Below are positions 35,572 through 46,300 of a stretch of DNA of 64,000 nucleotides, piece after piece (the stretch's first letter is position 1; each line of letters begins with the position of its first letter). The DNA is from an uncultured Prevotella sp. (GTDB lineage Bacteria; Bacteroidota; Bacteroidia; Bacteroidales; Bacteroidaceae). The translations under genes and the position numbers were made by a program. The notes beneath the pieces are model-generated. The model worked only from the letters and a program-made list of their open reading frames with translations. It did no database searches and was not told the DNA's origin. The stretch is from contig CADCEF010000022.1 of NCBI GenBank assembly GCA_902800365.1, positions 33,886 through 97,885 on the forward strand. The letters run 5' to 3'.

Positions 35572-36774
35572 ATGTCTATTGAGCACATATCGGCTGAGGT
35601 GATACTGTTTTTTATCATCTATGGTGTTACGGGAGTGATACCACTTATCGCTGCTGTCTACCTGCTGCTGCGCCGGGGCAATGCCTTTGCGCCGGGTGTA
35701 GAGCCGCCGGTAAGATTGCGCCGCTGGGCAGCATCGTTCTTTGTCGTATCATCTCTGGGCCATGTATGGTGGTATCTGTTCTACCTCTATTCAGGCGACG
35801 TTAATTCTGCGGCGTATGTGCTGGTGGCCGTACTCGACTGCGTGGAATTGCTCATCACGATGGCAGGCACCTTGCTGGCCATGCTTCAAGACCGCCGTCG
35901 GCCTGTCTGGCCAGCGCTTGTTGCTTTGGTTCCACTTTTGGCGTTTGGAGGCATACAGTTGTTCTACCCCAATCAGTACTTCATGCAGATTACCATCGCA
36001 TATATACTTTCTATCTATGTGCTGTTCTCGGTGTATATGGTGTTTGCCGTCAGGCGCTACGGCCGCTGGCTGAACGACAACTATGCCGATCTGGAGAATA
36101 AAAGGGTGTGGCTCAGTCAGGTGGTATCGCTCGCCTGCCTGTTCCTGCTCATCATCTATGCATTGGTCGATACCGACATGATTCTGCTCTACGTGCTGCA
36201 TCTGGTCGAGATCATACTCTTTGCCCTCCTGCTGTGGCGCGTAGAAACCCTGCCACTCCTGGCCGAGCCCAGTACCGATGATGATTGTGGCGAGTCCTGC
36301 CTCGAGAGCATCGAGGAAGCCCCCGCAGAGCCCGAGCCATCCGATCCAGAGTTGGCTACAGATGCGGATTCATCAAATCTCTCACCTCTAGCTTCTCACC
36401 CCTCACCTCTAGCTTCTCAAAAGGGTTCCCTCGACCTTTCCCAGATCGAGCAGCTGCTGGCCGAGCACTGTGTGGATACCAAGCTTTATCTGCAGCACGA
36501 CCTCACGCTGCAGCAGCTGGCCCAGACCATTGGTATCAACCGTTTCTACCTCAGCCAGTATTTCTCACGTCAGAGCATTACTTATAATACCTATATTAAT
36601 AATCTGCGCATCAACTACTTCATCAGCCGCTATCAGGAGGTTGTCAAGACCCAACGCGCCTTCACAGTTCAGCAGCTGGCCAGCGAGAGTGGCTATCGCA
36701 GTTACAGCACCTTCAGCCTCGCTTTCAAGCAGCGCATGGGACAGACTGTTTCAACCTGGATGCACGATAATTGA
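35572..36774 (+). CDS. Membrane-embedded AraC family regulator
   Basis: A 400-residue protein in which residues 1-225 form about seven membrane helices (conserved features: VYLLLRRGNAFA, LGHVWWYLF, LAMLQDRRRPVWP, RWLNDNYADLENKRVW, LLLWRVETLP). An acidic, Pro-rich linker (230-285) is followed by an AraC-type helix-turn-helix domain at about 300-398 (LTLQQLAQTIGINRFYLSQYFSRQS; LASESGYRSYSTFSLAFKQRMGQTVSTWM). It would therefore bind DNA from the membrane. The membrane part has a paralogue without the DNA-binding domain at 39011. A paired direct repeat 26 bp past the stop codon is the best candidate operator. Confidence 0.85.
   Translation: MSIEHISAEVILFFIIYGVTGVIPLIAAVYLLLRRGNAFAPGVEPPVRLRRWAASFFVVSSLGHVWWYLFYLYSGDVNSAAYVLVAVLDCVELLITMAGTLLAMLQDRRRPVWPALVALVPLLAFGGIQLFYPNQYFMQITIAYILSIYVLFSVYMVFAVRRYGRWLNDNYADLENKRVWLSQVVSLACLFLLIIYALVDTDMILLYVLHLVEIILFALLLWRVETLPLLAEPSTDDDCGESCLESIEEAPAEPEPSDPELATDADSSNLSPLASHPSPLASQKGSLDLSQIEQLLAEHCVDTKLYLQHDLTLQQLAQTIGINRFYLSQYFSRQSITYNTYINNLRINYFISRYQEVVKTQRAFTVQQLASESGYRSYSTFSLAFKQRMGQTVSTWMHDN
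36381..36419 (+). repeat. In-frame 21-bp tandem repeat in the linker of the AraC regulator gene
   Basis: CTCACCTCTAGCTTCTCA occurs twice, 21 bp apart, encoding (LSPLASHP)(SPLASQ). CTCACCTCTxxCTTCTCA-type runs are common dispersed intergenic repeats in Bacteroidales; here one sits inside a gene, in the disordered linker where it does no harm. Confidence 0.65.
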
Positions 36775-36799
36775 ATAATATGTAATTCCTACACTCGTC

Positions 36800-36835
36800 T
36801 TTCAAAATATGCAATAATTGTTTCAAAATCTGCAA
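36800..36835 (+). promoter_or_regulatory. Paired direct repeat, candidate AraC-type operator
   Basis: TTTCAAAATATGCAA (36800-36814) and TTTCAAAATCTGCAA (36821-36835) are in the same orientation with 21-bp spacing, two helical turns, the geometry of AraC-family activator half-sites. The second half-site begins 65 bp before the -7 box of the PI-PLC operon. The same pair recurs at 59015-59050 with 64-bp distance to its promoter. Confidence 0.7.
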
Positions 36836-36885
36836 AATCTTACTTTGCAGGTGTCTTAGCTATTGCATAATTCGAAAATCTTTCT

Positions 36886-36893
36886 TATATTTG
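36886..36893 (+). promoter_or_regulatory. -7 promoter element of the PI-PLC/giant protein operon
   Basis: TATATTTG, 30 bp upstream of the ATG at 36923. No -33 element of note, which would suit an activator-dependent promoter. Confidence 0.65.
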
Positions 36894-36922
36894 CGCCAAA
36901 GATAACTAAAACCTTTTGACGT

Positions 36923-38155
36923 ATGAAACATTCTAAAGTGTACAAAAACCTTTTGTATGTCATGTTGACTTTGGCGCCCATGGCAGTTTTTAACAGTTGT
37001 AGTGAGGAAGACTTGGAGAAGGTCTACGATGAGAAAACCTCGCTCGACTCGCCATTCATTTTCTCAGAGGGTTATCAGGACTCCATCCTTGTGGCTTACG
37101 ACCTGCCAACACCAGCCACCGACTGGCTGAGTATGGTGCGCGATGAGACCAAGGTGTGTAAGCTCACCATCCCCGGCACTCACGACACCATGACCGGTAT
37201 GGGATTCTATCAGCCCGTGCTCAAGTACATATTCAACACCACCGCCATCAGTCAGGTGTCAACACTCGAAGAGCAGATGAACTCTGGTCTGCGCTTCTTT
37301 GATATTCGCCCTGTGGTGAGCACAGACACAATTGCCAAGAAGAAGATTTTACGTCTAACTCACGGCATCAGTGAGCTAGACATCACTTTCGAATGGACCA
37401 TCGACCAACTGCAAAGTTATCTGAAAGCCCATCCTACCGAGTTCTTCATTGTCAAGTTGCAGTTCGACAATGGTTTTGAAGATCAGAAAGACTTGTACAC
37501 TCTGCTCAGCAATGTATTGCACATGTCGAAGTATCAAGGCTTGTTTGTTGATAACTGGCGCCCCGACATTACGGTGGGCGAAATGCGCAGCAAGATACTA
37601 TGGCTGAGTCGCTACGACCTGCGCCCGTTCAATGCTGCCTTCCATTATCCAATCGTGTATTGTGACTGGCCCGACGAAGATCCCGATATCGAAGAGGACA
37701 TCAACCCCGAGGCTCAGCGCAACTGCGGCATGTACAACATGACCGACACAACACTGACAGCAAAACTATACAAGCAGGACTACTACAAGACCACCACCGA
37801 GAAACGCATGCGTAACAAGCAAAAGACAGTGATTGACATGATGCATACTGCCCGCGAAGCTACTGTTGGCGACGAGGACATCTGGATTGTAAACCACTGC
37901 TCGGCCTATACCGAGGTGTCACCACGCGGCTACATCACCAATGCCTCAAACCTGCACCCGTTGGTCATCGATGATTTGCAGATGTACGAGGGAACCGTGG
38001 GCATCATTCCGATGGACATGGCCTGCCACGACTACGTTCACTGTATCATCAACGGTGGCACACCTTATACCAGCGACTATCTGTACGGCTTCCACCCCAT
38101 GAGCCTGTCGCTTACCAACCTGCTTATCAAGTCTAACAAGTCACACTTTAAATAA
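36923..38155 (+). CDS. PI-PLC X-domain-like lipoprotein
   Basis: A 410-residue lipoprotein (lipobox FNSC, Cys26) with a phosphatidylinositol-specific phospholipase C fold. The two catalytic histidines are in LTIPGTHDTM (His87) and RLTHGI (His147), with EQMNSGLRFFDIRP between them, as in bacterial PI-PLCs. Relatives cleave glycerophosphoinositol or glycosyl-PI anchors. The Ca2+-free bacterial type is expected. It is the first gene of a six-gene operon ending at 52753 and lies downstream of the paired direct repeat. It may act on host or dietary phosphoinositides at the cell surface. Confidence 0.87.
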   Translation: MKHSKVYKNLLYVMLTLAPMAVFNSCSEEDLEKVYDEKTSLDSPFIFSEGYQDSILVAYDLPTPATDWLSMVRDETKVCKLTIPGTHDTMTGMGFYQPVLKYIFNTTAISQVSTLEEQMNSGLRFFDIRPVVSTDTIAKKKILRLTHGISELDITFEWTIDQLQSYLKAHPTEFFIVKLQFDNGFEDQKDLYTLLSNVLHMSKYQGLFVDNWRPDITVGEMRSKILWLSRYDLRPFNAAFHYPIVYCDWPDEDPDIEEDINPEAQRNCGMYNMTDTTLTAKLYKQDYYKTTTEKRMRNKQKTVIDMMHTAREATVGDEDIWIVNHCSAYTEVSPRGYITNASNLHPLVIDDLQMYEGTVGIIPMDMACHDYVHCIINGGTPYTSDYLYGFHPMSLSLTNLLIKSNKSHFK

Positions 38156-38167
38156 ATATAAATAGGT

Positions 38168-39007
38168 ATGAAACACATTATTCACAATCTCACCATTCTC
38201 ATTGCGATGATGTTTGTGGCAGCAGGAACCCAGGCTCAGAATGCCGATAAAATATATGCCAAAGATGGTTTGTTCAATCACCTTTCGATAGGTCTGAATA
38301 CTGGACTTACCGGTGCTGGTATCGATGTGGCTATGCCTGTTCATAAGATAGTGACAGTTAGGGCCGGCATCTCTGGCTGGAACATTGGCAACATCAAATT
38401 CAAGGCCATCAACACCGCCTCCGAGATCACCTCGATGCAGATGGTAGAGGAGGATGCTATCAGGCGTGCACAGATGGTAGACAAGGTAGAGTTGGCCGCA
38501 AACCCCAACTTCTGGAACTTCTACCTGCTGGGCGAGGTGCATCCTTTCAAAAACCAGCCTTTCTACTTCTCGGCCGGACTGTTTGTAGGTAGCCAGAACT
38601 TTGTGCACTTCCGCAATACCAACGAGGGTGCCTTAGGCTTCCTCTACGATGCCAATCAGAAGGTAGAAGACTACAACCGCCTGTATCGCACCAACTATCC
38701 GCCCATCGGTCTGAAGTTTGGCGACTACATTTTTACCGCCGATGAGAATGGTAATATCGATGTACGCATGAAGACCAATGCCGTGAAGCCTTATATCGGC
38801 GTGGGCTTTGGTCAGCATCTGGCTAAGACACACCGTGTCAGCCTGGCTGTCGATGCAGGTCTGCTGTTCTGGGGCACACCTAAGTTCGTGCTCAACAATG
38901 GTACCGAAATCGATTCATCGGGCCGCAACTCAGGCATCACCGGTGCCTTGAAGTGGCTCAAGGCCTGGCCAAATATTCAGGTACGTGTAGCTTATAAGAT
39001 ATTCTAG
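38168..39007 (+). CDS. Outer-membrane beta-barrel protein
   Basis: 279 residues with a signal peptide (1-23, ending GTQAQ) and alternating beta-strand patterns: LFNHLSIGLNTGLTGAGIDVAMPV, VTVRAGISGWNIG, FYFSAGLFVGSQNFV, KPYIGVGFGQHL, and a final strand VRVAYKIF ending in Phe, the typical last residue of outer-membrane barrels. The size suggests an 8-10-stranded barrel. It begins 12 bp after the PI-PLC-like gene and is followed after three bases by a membrane-domain gene. Role unknown; not a TonB-dependent receptor. Confidence 0.75.
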   Translation: MKHIIHNLTILIAMMFVAAGTQAQNADKIYAKDGLFNHLSIGLNTGLTGAGIDVAMPVHKIVTVRAGISGWNIGNIKFKAINTASEITSMQMVEEDAIRRAQMVDKVELAANPNFWNFYLLGEVHPFKNQPFYFSAGLFVGSQNFVHFRNTNEGALGFLYDANQKVEDYNRLYRTNYPPIGLKFGDYIFTADENGNIDVRMKTNAVKPYIGVGFGQHLAKTHRVSLAVDAGLLFWGTPKFVLNNGTEIDSSGRNSGITGALKWLKAWPNIQVRVAYKIF

Positions 39008-39010
39008 CCT

Positions 39011-39718
39011 ATGTACGATTATCAGGGTCTGCAGGACGTATTCTTCATCATGCTTTACGGCATGGCTGGTTTCTTCGCCATGCTGGCATGTGTGTACCTG
39101 CTCCTGAGGTGTGGCAATGCCTTTGCCGAGGATGTCAGGTCGAGCTGTGTGCTGCGACGCTGGACGGCGGCATTCATGGCGGCCATTGTGGCCAGCCACG
39201 TGTGGTGGTATGTACTTGGCACCTATTTTCTGACCGACGACCGTTTGGTACGTAACATCACTACCATCATGCTCGACCACGTCACACTCGTTCCGCTCAC
39301 CATGGCCGTACTGCTGGCCATGCTGCAGGATCGCCGCCGCCCGCTCTGGCCCTGGCTGCTGGCTCAGGCACCCGAGGTGTTGGCTGCCGCGCTGGGTATA
39401 GCCGGTCGAAGCGAGTTCTGGGGCTATAAGGTGGTACACTATTGGCAGTTGGGCGTCATCGCCGTCTTTGTGGTCTACTACATCATTGCGCTGCGGCAGT
39501 ACGAGCGTTGGCTGCTCGACAACTATGCCGACCTGGAGCACAAGGAGGTATGGCAGAGCATGGTGTTCATCATCGTGTTGCTGGCGGTGTATATGGTCTA
39601 TACCTCGAACGCCGGCGAACTCGTGCGCGAGTATCTGTCGCAGGTCATCACCCTCGTCATCATTGCCTTCCTGCTCTGGCGTGTGGAGACATTACAGGAG
39701 TTAGATAACGAACTATAA
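39011..39718 (+). CDS. Membrane protein, paralogue of the AraC regulator's sensor domain
   Basis: 235 residues, about seven membrane helices. It aligns along its whole length with residues 1-225 of the regulator at 35572: VYLLLRCGNAFA, ASHVWWYVL, LAMLQDRRRPLWP, RWLLDNYADLEHKEVW, FLLWRVETLQ. It stops exactly where the linker to the helix-turn-helix domain would begin. It could pair with the regulator in the membrane to modify sensing, or compete with it. It is in the operon that the regulator probably controls, which would make a feedback loop. Confidence 0.75.
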   Translation: MYDYQGLQDVFFIMLYGMAGFFAMLACVYLLLRCGNAFAEDVRSSCVLRRWTAAFMAAIVASHVWWYVLGTYFLTDDRLVRNITTIMLDHVTLVPLTMAVLLAMLQDRRRPLWPWLLAQAPEVLAAALGIAGRSEFWGYKVVHYWQLGVIAVFVVYYIIALRQYERWLLDNYADLEHKEVWQSMVFIIVLLAVYMVYTSNAGELVREYLSQVITLVIIAFLLWRVETLQELDNEL

Positions 39719-39736
39719 ATATATATATAATAAGGT

Positions 39737-40300
39737 ATGCAAACAAGATTCAAGAAAAATGCTAAGATCTTCGATATTGTGATTACCGCTGTGGGCGGCA
39801 CACTTTCGGTTGGCGTTATGCTTTACGCCGTTCTGTATTTCGGATTGGGAAATACCTGGCCCGAACTGGTGCTTAATATGTTCTACATTGCCAGCTTGGT
39901 CATGATATGGATGTATTTCTTCAACCGTCTCGACTCCTTTAGTTTCAACTACTGGTGTTCCATCTCGGTGGGCATCACGGTGCTGCTGCGCGATATTCTC
40001 TTCGCGCCGCCGCTGGCCTATCGTTCGCTCCATCTGCTGTGTCTTTCGCTGTCGGTGCTGCTGCTCTGCATGCTCACCTATTTCTATGCGCGTAAGAACT
40101 GGAAGAGCTACACCAAGCGCAACCTGTGGATGATCTGCATCATCGATATGATCATTGCGGCACTCTATAACCTCGACATCTATCTCGAGCCAGTCGATGA
40201 ATACACCGACTATATGCTGGTAGAGATATGGATTCGCCCCACCATCACCTACGGACTGGTGGCCTGCTTCGTAACCGAGGCCGAGAAGGGGAGCGTGTAA
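39737..40300 (+). CDS. Polytopic membrane protein of unknown function (187 aa)
   Basis: About five to six hydrophobic helices (residues ~12-30, 38-60, 66-85, 92-115, 124-142, 160-178). No family recognised. A similar size and helix density to the preceding membrane gene, and cotranscription with 18-base spacing, suggest the two products work together. It is followed 33 bp later by the giant surface protein gene. Confidence 0.7.
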   Translation: MQTRFKKNAKIFDIVITAVGGTLSVGVMLYAVLYFGLGNTWPELVLNMFYIASLVMIWMYFFNRLDSFSFNYWCSISVGITVLLRDILFAPPLAYRSLHLLCLSLSVLLLCMLTYFYARKNWKSYTKRNLWMICIIDMIIAALYNLDIYLEPVDEYTDYMLVEIWIRPTITYGLVACFVTEAEKGSV

Positions 40301-40333
40301 TACGAAATATCTAATCTATAAAATAATACCTTT

Positions 40334-43300
40334 ATGAAACAATCTATTAACCCTTTGCAAGGGCGGCCGTGGCTACTATTGGCGGTGCTCTTTGCCTGGC
40401 TGCTGCCTCAGAAGGCGGCGGCTCAAACGTATGTAGACAAACCTGAGAACTACTCAGTATCGCTAGGTGGTACTAACATCATCTATTTCATGGCTCCGGC
40501 CTACGATATGGATGGTGCCGACTGCTGGATTAGCAATGGTAATCTTAAGGTTACTGTAGATAGTAATACATCCACCATCTTCACCTGGAAGTCGAAAGCT
40601 GACATCGACAACAGTTCCACCTCGTTGTCTTGTGACTTCAGCACCACCGCCAATGGTTTCTTCGACATCACGTTGGGAAACTCGAGAAGCACCGAGAGGA
40701 TGACCAAGAGCAATGACAGAACTCTCTCCTTAGCGCGCAACAGCGACGGTAATACCTTCGACTTTGCTGCCGAGTGGGTGTTGCCCTACAATCTGCTGGG
40801 TAAGACGCTGACGTTCTTCTGGGATGTTGAACGCGACGGTAACGGTCGCTCAAAAGAGAAAGTGAAGGGGCTCAAGACGGTAACCATCAAGGTGCCGGCA
40901 GCAGCTTCCAAGTTGACGCCTACTGTCTCTTCACCCATGCTGAACCCCAACAACCCGGGCAAGATTGAGTTGCCTTGGTTCCTGGCTTCAGATAATATTA
41001 CCAAAGCTTACTACGAGTACTACGATGCCAATGGAAAGTACCAGAAGGTGAACATCGAAAACGTAAACAGCGGCACGATCATGCTCGATGCCACTGTGCC
41101 CCACAGTAAGTTCCGCATTGTTTGCAGTTACAAGGAGAAAGGCGATAAGGGTGAGTACGATATTGAGGGCGTAGCATCGACCGCCCAGAACCTCACTATG
41201 ATTCATGCGCCCGCAGGACTCTCTGTACGGCCCCTGAACGACCAAAAGGGAAAGATAGAGGTGAAGTGGAACGTGCCCTATCTGGATGCTCCCGACTTGA
41301 CGCCCACCGACTTCTTCGAGATTCAGCGCTCGCTGACGGGTAAGGAGGAGGACTTCGAAACCATATTCGAGCAGTTCTACGCCAAGACCGAAAAGAAATC
41401 TACCTATACCTATATAGATAGTACCCTGATTGAGGCCATCGAGGCCAGCATGCTGAAGAATGGCGGCACGCTCGATAATGTTACCTACCGCGTGCGCCGA
41501 ACCATCTCCAAAGATTGGGGCTGGGGCACCGATAACAACTGCGCCACCTCGGCTACGTGCGTGCTCGACAAGCTCCATCTGCTGTGCATAGCTAACTACT
41601 CGGCCAAGTGGGAAAACGAGCAAGCCTACACTGTCCGCGTGTCGTGGGACTATGCCAACGAGATTGGCGGCGTATGGGACGACCGTGCCAAGATGATACT
41701 GCACATCACCTCGAAGAACCGCGACGGTGGTGTTGTAGAAGATAAGACGATAGAGCTGAACAATACCGATCGCGCTAAGCGCTATACCATAGTTAATTTA
41801 TTCCGTTCCTGCGTTACATACGATATTGAGATGTATGTAGATAAGAACGAGTCGCCGCTCAACGACCTGAATCAGTTGACCGACTACTTCTTCCCCATTC
41901 GCACGGCTCAAGACTGGCACGATTTCGCTGTCAAGATTAATAATGCCAAGAATACAGAGGACATTAACGCCCGCCTCTATGCCGACATTGAGGTCAGTGA
42001 GCATGTGGGAGTAGATCCCGGTGCTTATTATCGTGGCACCTTCGATGGTAATGGCCATACTGTGACCTTCAATAAGTCTGACTGGACAGAGGAATATATG
42101 GCTCCATTCCGTTATGTGGGCAATGCCACTTTCCGTAGCCTGCATACGGCAGGCACCATCAGCAGCAGTAATAAGTTTGTTGGCGGTCTCATTGCCGAGG
42201 TTCTTGAAGGAAGCACTGTTACCATCGAGAATTGCCGTTCGTCGATGACTATCAACAGCGGTGTAAATGGTGATGCCACCAACGGAGGTTTCATAGGTAT
42301 CATAAGGCCAAGTAGCCGTGTTATTATCCGCACCAGTGAGTTCGATGGCAACTTTACGGGCGACAATTGCCATAGCAACGGCGGCTTTGTGGGCTGGACT
42401 GATGGCGGTAGCCATGTCATCATCGACAACTGTCTCTTTGTACCCACCACTATCAGCACCAAGACTACAAACTGTGAAACGTGGACGCGTAACTCTAAAA
42501 ATATAACGCTGACCCTTAGCAACAGTTATGCCGTCAGTGAGTATTCGGCATTTATTACCATCCGTAATGCCGGCGATTGGCACAAGTTTGCTGTGATGAT
42601 AAATGATGCTGTGAACCAGTACGACGTGAACGCAGTTCTCGATGCCGACATTGAGGTCAGTGAGCACGTGGGAGTAACCGAAGGAGCTACCTTCCGTGGT
42701 ACCTTCGACGGTAACGGCCATACGCTGACCTTCAACAAGGAGTGGAAACCAGCAACGGAAGAAAGGTTTATTGCTCCCTTCCGTCATGCAAGCAATGCTA
42801 CCATCAGGAACCTGCATGTGGCCGGTACCATCGAGTCTAACTGGATGTATCCTGCCGGCCTCGTGGCTCAAGTCAAAGATGGCACTGTAACCATTGAGAA
42901 CTGTATCTCGTCGGTTACTCTGAAAGGTGGCATGAATGGCGACGGCACGCTTGCTGGTTTCGTAGGACGCGTCAGCAATTCCAACGTCACAATACACGAC
43001 TGTAAGTTCGACGGTAGCTTTGAGGGCGCTAATTGTTATGGTAATGGAGGCTTCATCAGTTGGGTTGACGAAAAGAGTAGCGCAACCATTGAGAACTGTC
43101 TCTTTGCGCCCACCAAAATCAGTACCTTATACGACAAGTGTAAATCGTGGGCACGACAGGATTCCCGCGGTACTGTGACGGTAACTAACTGCCATTCTAC
43201 CCTCGATTATGGGGTATTCCCCATCAAAGATGCAACTGACTGGAACACGTTTGTTAAGATGGTGGAAGATGCCAAGAACGAATATTGGGTAGATGCCCGC

Positions 43301-46300
43301 CTCATGAATGATATTACGGTCACCAGTTATGCTGGTGGAAGTCAAGCTGCTTGTTATCGCGGCACATTCGACGGTAACGGCCATACGCTGGATGTCAATA
43401 TCACTAGAACCGATAATGGCGCAGCCGCTCCCTTCGTTTATGTAGGCGATGCCACTATTAAAAACCTGCACGTAACAGGTACAGCCAAAGGTGGCATACA
43501 TTCCGCAGGTCTGATTGGTTGCAGAGTTGGTTCGCCTACTATCACCATCGACCGTGTGTGGGTATCTGTAAACGTGGACGCTTCGTCGTCCACCCATGCC
43601 GCCGGTGTTATAGGACACGCAGGAGCAGCAAATGTAAATATGACTGACGTTCGTTTCGATGGCAAGGTTACAACCAATGGTCCAACTAACACCTCGTATG
43701 CTGGTAGCTTCATCGGATGGGGCGGCGAAGGTGGCTGGACGTTCCACCGTGTATATAATGCCAGTGCGAATGGCGATTTCACAGCATGGAGGATATGGTT
43801 CTGTGTAGATTCTTCTAGTGGCTCTGCCGAAGCATGGGGAAGCAATAGCACGAGTAGCAATACCATTACGAAAACTACTTGGGGCGACTGGGGTGTGACA
43901 GCCTACAACAAGAGCGACGGGACCGATGTGGTGAACCTGATGAACGGCGAGAAGGCTGATTCGTGGACGCTTGACGGTGGCAAGGCCGTACCAGTGTTGA
44001 CCACAGCGGGAGAAATTACTGAGACCAGTCTGGCGAGCAATTTCCCCAGCGGTTGGACACTGGAGGACGACAAGCTGATGCCAGAGATGTCTGTAGTGAC
44101 TGTCGATCCTGCTGAAATCGAAAAACTGAAAGAAATCTTCAAAGATTGGACGGTGGTAGGCGAGACCATAGTGCCTCCAACTACAACCTACGACTACAAC
44201 TACGCCACCTATAACAAGCCTGAATTGCCCAACTTCTACCACGTGAGCAACGGTAAGATTGATAAGACTTTGGTGACTACCACACGCCAGAGCAGCGTGC
44301 TGCTGGCATGGAACACCGATGGCAACCCAATAGACTACTTCACCGTGAAGCGCCGCGTAAAGGGTGAGGGTGATGACGCTTGGAAGGAGATAGCAACCAA
44401 CATCGACCAGATGAGCTACGAGGATACCAGCGTATCGCCTCTGGCTGTTTACGAATATAAGGTAATAGCCGTGAACGACTGCGAGGGCCGCACTGAGACC
44501 GAAACCGATGTAAAGGTGGGTGAGAGCAAGCATACAGGTCGCGTAGAAGGCTATGTACGATTCAAAGACGGTACAGGCGTGCCCGAGGTGAAGGTAGACG
44601 CCATTATAGCCGACAGCACGGTGACTTACGCCTATACCGACGAGAGCGGTCACTTTGTGATCGACGAGCTGTCGTACCAGGGCGAAACCAGCGTTACGTA
44701 TAAGATATCGCCTGTGGGCAAATCTATCAAGCTGGAGGTAGAAGACTACAATGTAACCTTCAATGCCACCAGCAACAACGAGACGCTGCAGGAGTTTATC
44801 GTTACCAACGGTATGCGATTCTCGGGCTATGTGATGTTCGACGGCACCAGCATCCCAGTTAAGGGTGTTAACTTCATGGTGAACGGCAAGAAGATACACA
44901 ATGCCAAGGGCGACCTGGTAGAGACCGACTACGACGGTAGCTTCTCGTTCCGCGTGATGGAGGGCGACAACAGCATCCAGGCCGTGATGGAAAATCACAA
45001 GTTCACTAACGACGGTTGGTATAAGAACAGCGACAAGCAGAGCTTCAAGGATGATGTGGCCGGCATCTACTTCTACGATGCCACCAAGGTGAAACTGACG
45101 GGTCGCGTGGTTGGTGGTAACGACCAGGGCCTGCTGCCGCTGGGCAACAACCTGTCGAAGAACAACCTGGGCGACTCGCTGACGATGGTGCTCACCCTGG
45201 AGGGCGACAACACATCGTGGCTGGTTTACGACAATCTGAACCCCAACCTCACCAAGCGCGACACCACCTATGTACATCCGCGTGGCAACGGTCATAAGAC
45301 TCAGGTTACCACCGAGCGCAAGCGCATGGAGATGCTGCCCGACCCAGTGACCGGCGAGTACGAAGTTGAGCTGCCGCCAGTACGTTGGAAGGTACAGCAG
45401 GTGTACTGTAAGGGATACTCCACACTGTTCCAGGAGGGGCAGGTGAGCGAGGTGATCGACCTGACCAAGTGTCTGGTAAGCAAGGATACCACCTACGTGG
45501 GTAAGTATAAGGATGTAGATACCGTCACGGTAACCGATCCTAAACTATCTTACCACGCCATCTACAACCGCATCTATCGCAATCCTATTGAGATTACTTA
45601 TAAGCAGATAGGCTACGACGACTTCGACTACTTCGGCGATAAGACGTATATTGCCAGCGAACTGACCGGCAAGCAGACCGCCATACCGCTGGCCTACAAG
45701 AATCCTCTCGACACCACGCAGGCACTCTATACCTTTACCTGCCCAGTGTTCAGTCTGGAACGCAAGTACCGCATCAGGGTGCAGGTGGCCGAGACTTATC
45801 CGTACAACAACGACTTGTTGAGCGGAAAGGTTGACTACGTGAAGGTTGGCGGCGGTGTAGCCACCATCCATAACGGCTTGAAGAACGGTGCACCTAGCGA
45901 TACGTTGCATCTCGATGCAAACGGACAGGCCATCTTCACGGTGCAGGCCGACCAGACCACGCAACTGCTGAGCGGCTTGAGTGCCCTGAAGACCATTTCG
46001 TTCAGCGTGGCACAAGATGGCAACTACTTTGAGTCGGCACCGCTGTATGGCTACGTGCTCAATATGTTCCCCATTGGCACTGGTCAGGATGTGATGGCCG
46101 AGGGCGTGCCTGTGCTGTACGACATTCTGCGCGACCCGCCAGGAGGCTACAGTACGAATACGCTGGCCAAGGGTACTACGCTCAACTTTACTTACATGAT
46201 GAATCTGCAGCTCACGGCTGGTCTGTTCTTCAATTATAAGTATGGTGAGAAACTGCAGGTTGTTTCAGCCACCGTATCAGCCCCGCAGGGTCTCGGTACG

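Noticed and set aside
43127-45295. A 722-codon open frame on the minus strand under the giant protein gene, with several others of 100-400 codons nearby.
   Set aside because: The sense frame is a continuous, well-supported secreted protein. The antisense frames have no promoter, no recognisable domain and unnatural composition, and arise from codon bias in the sense gene.
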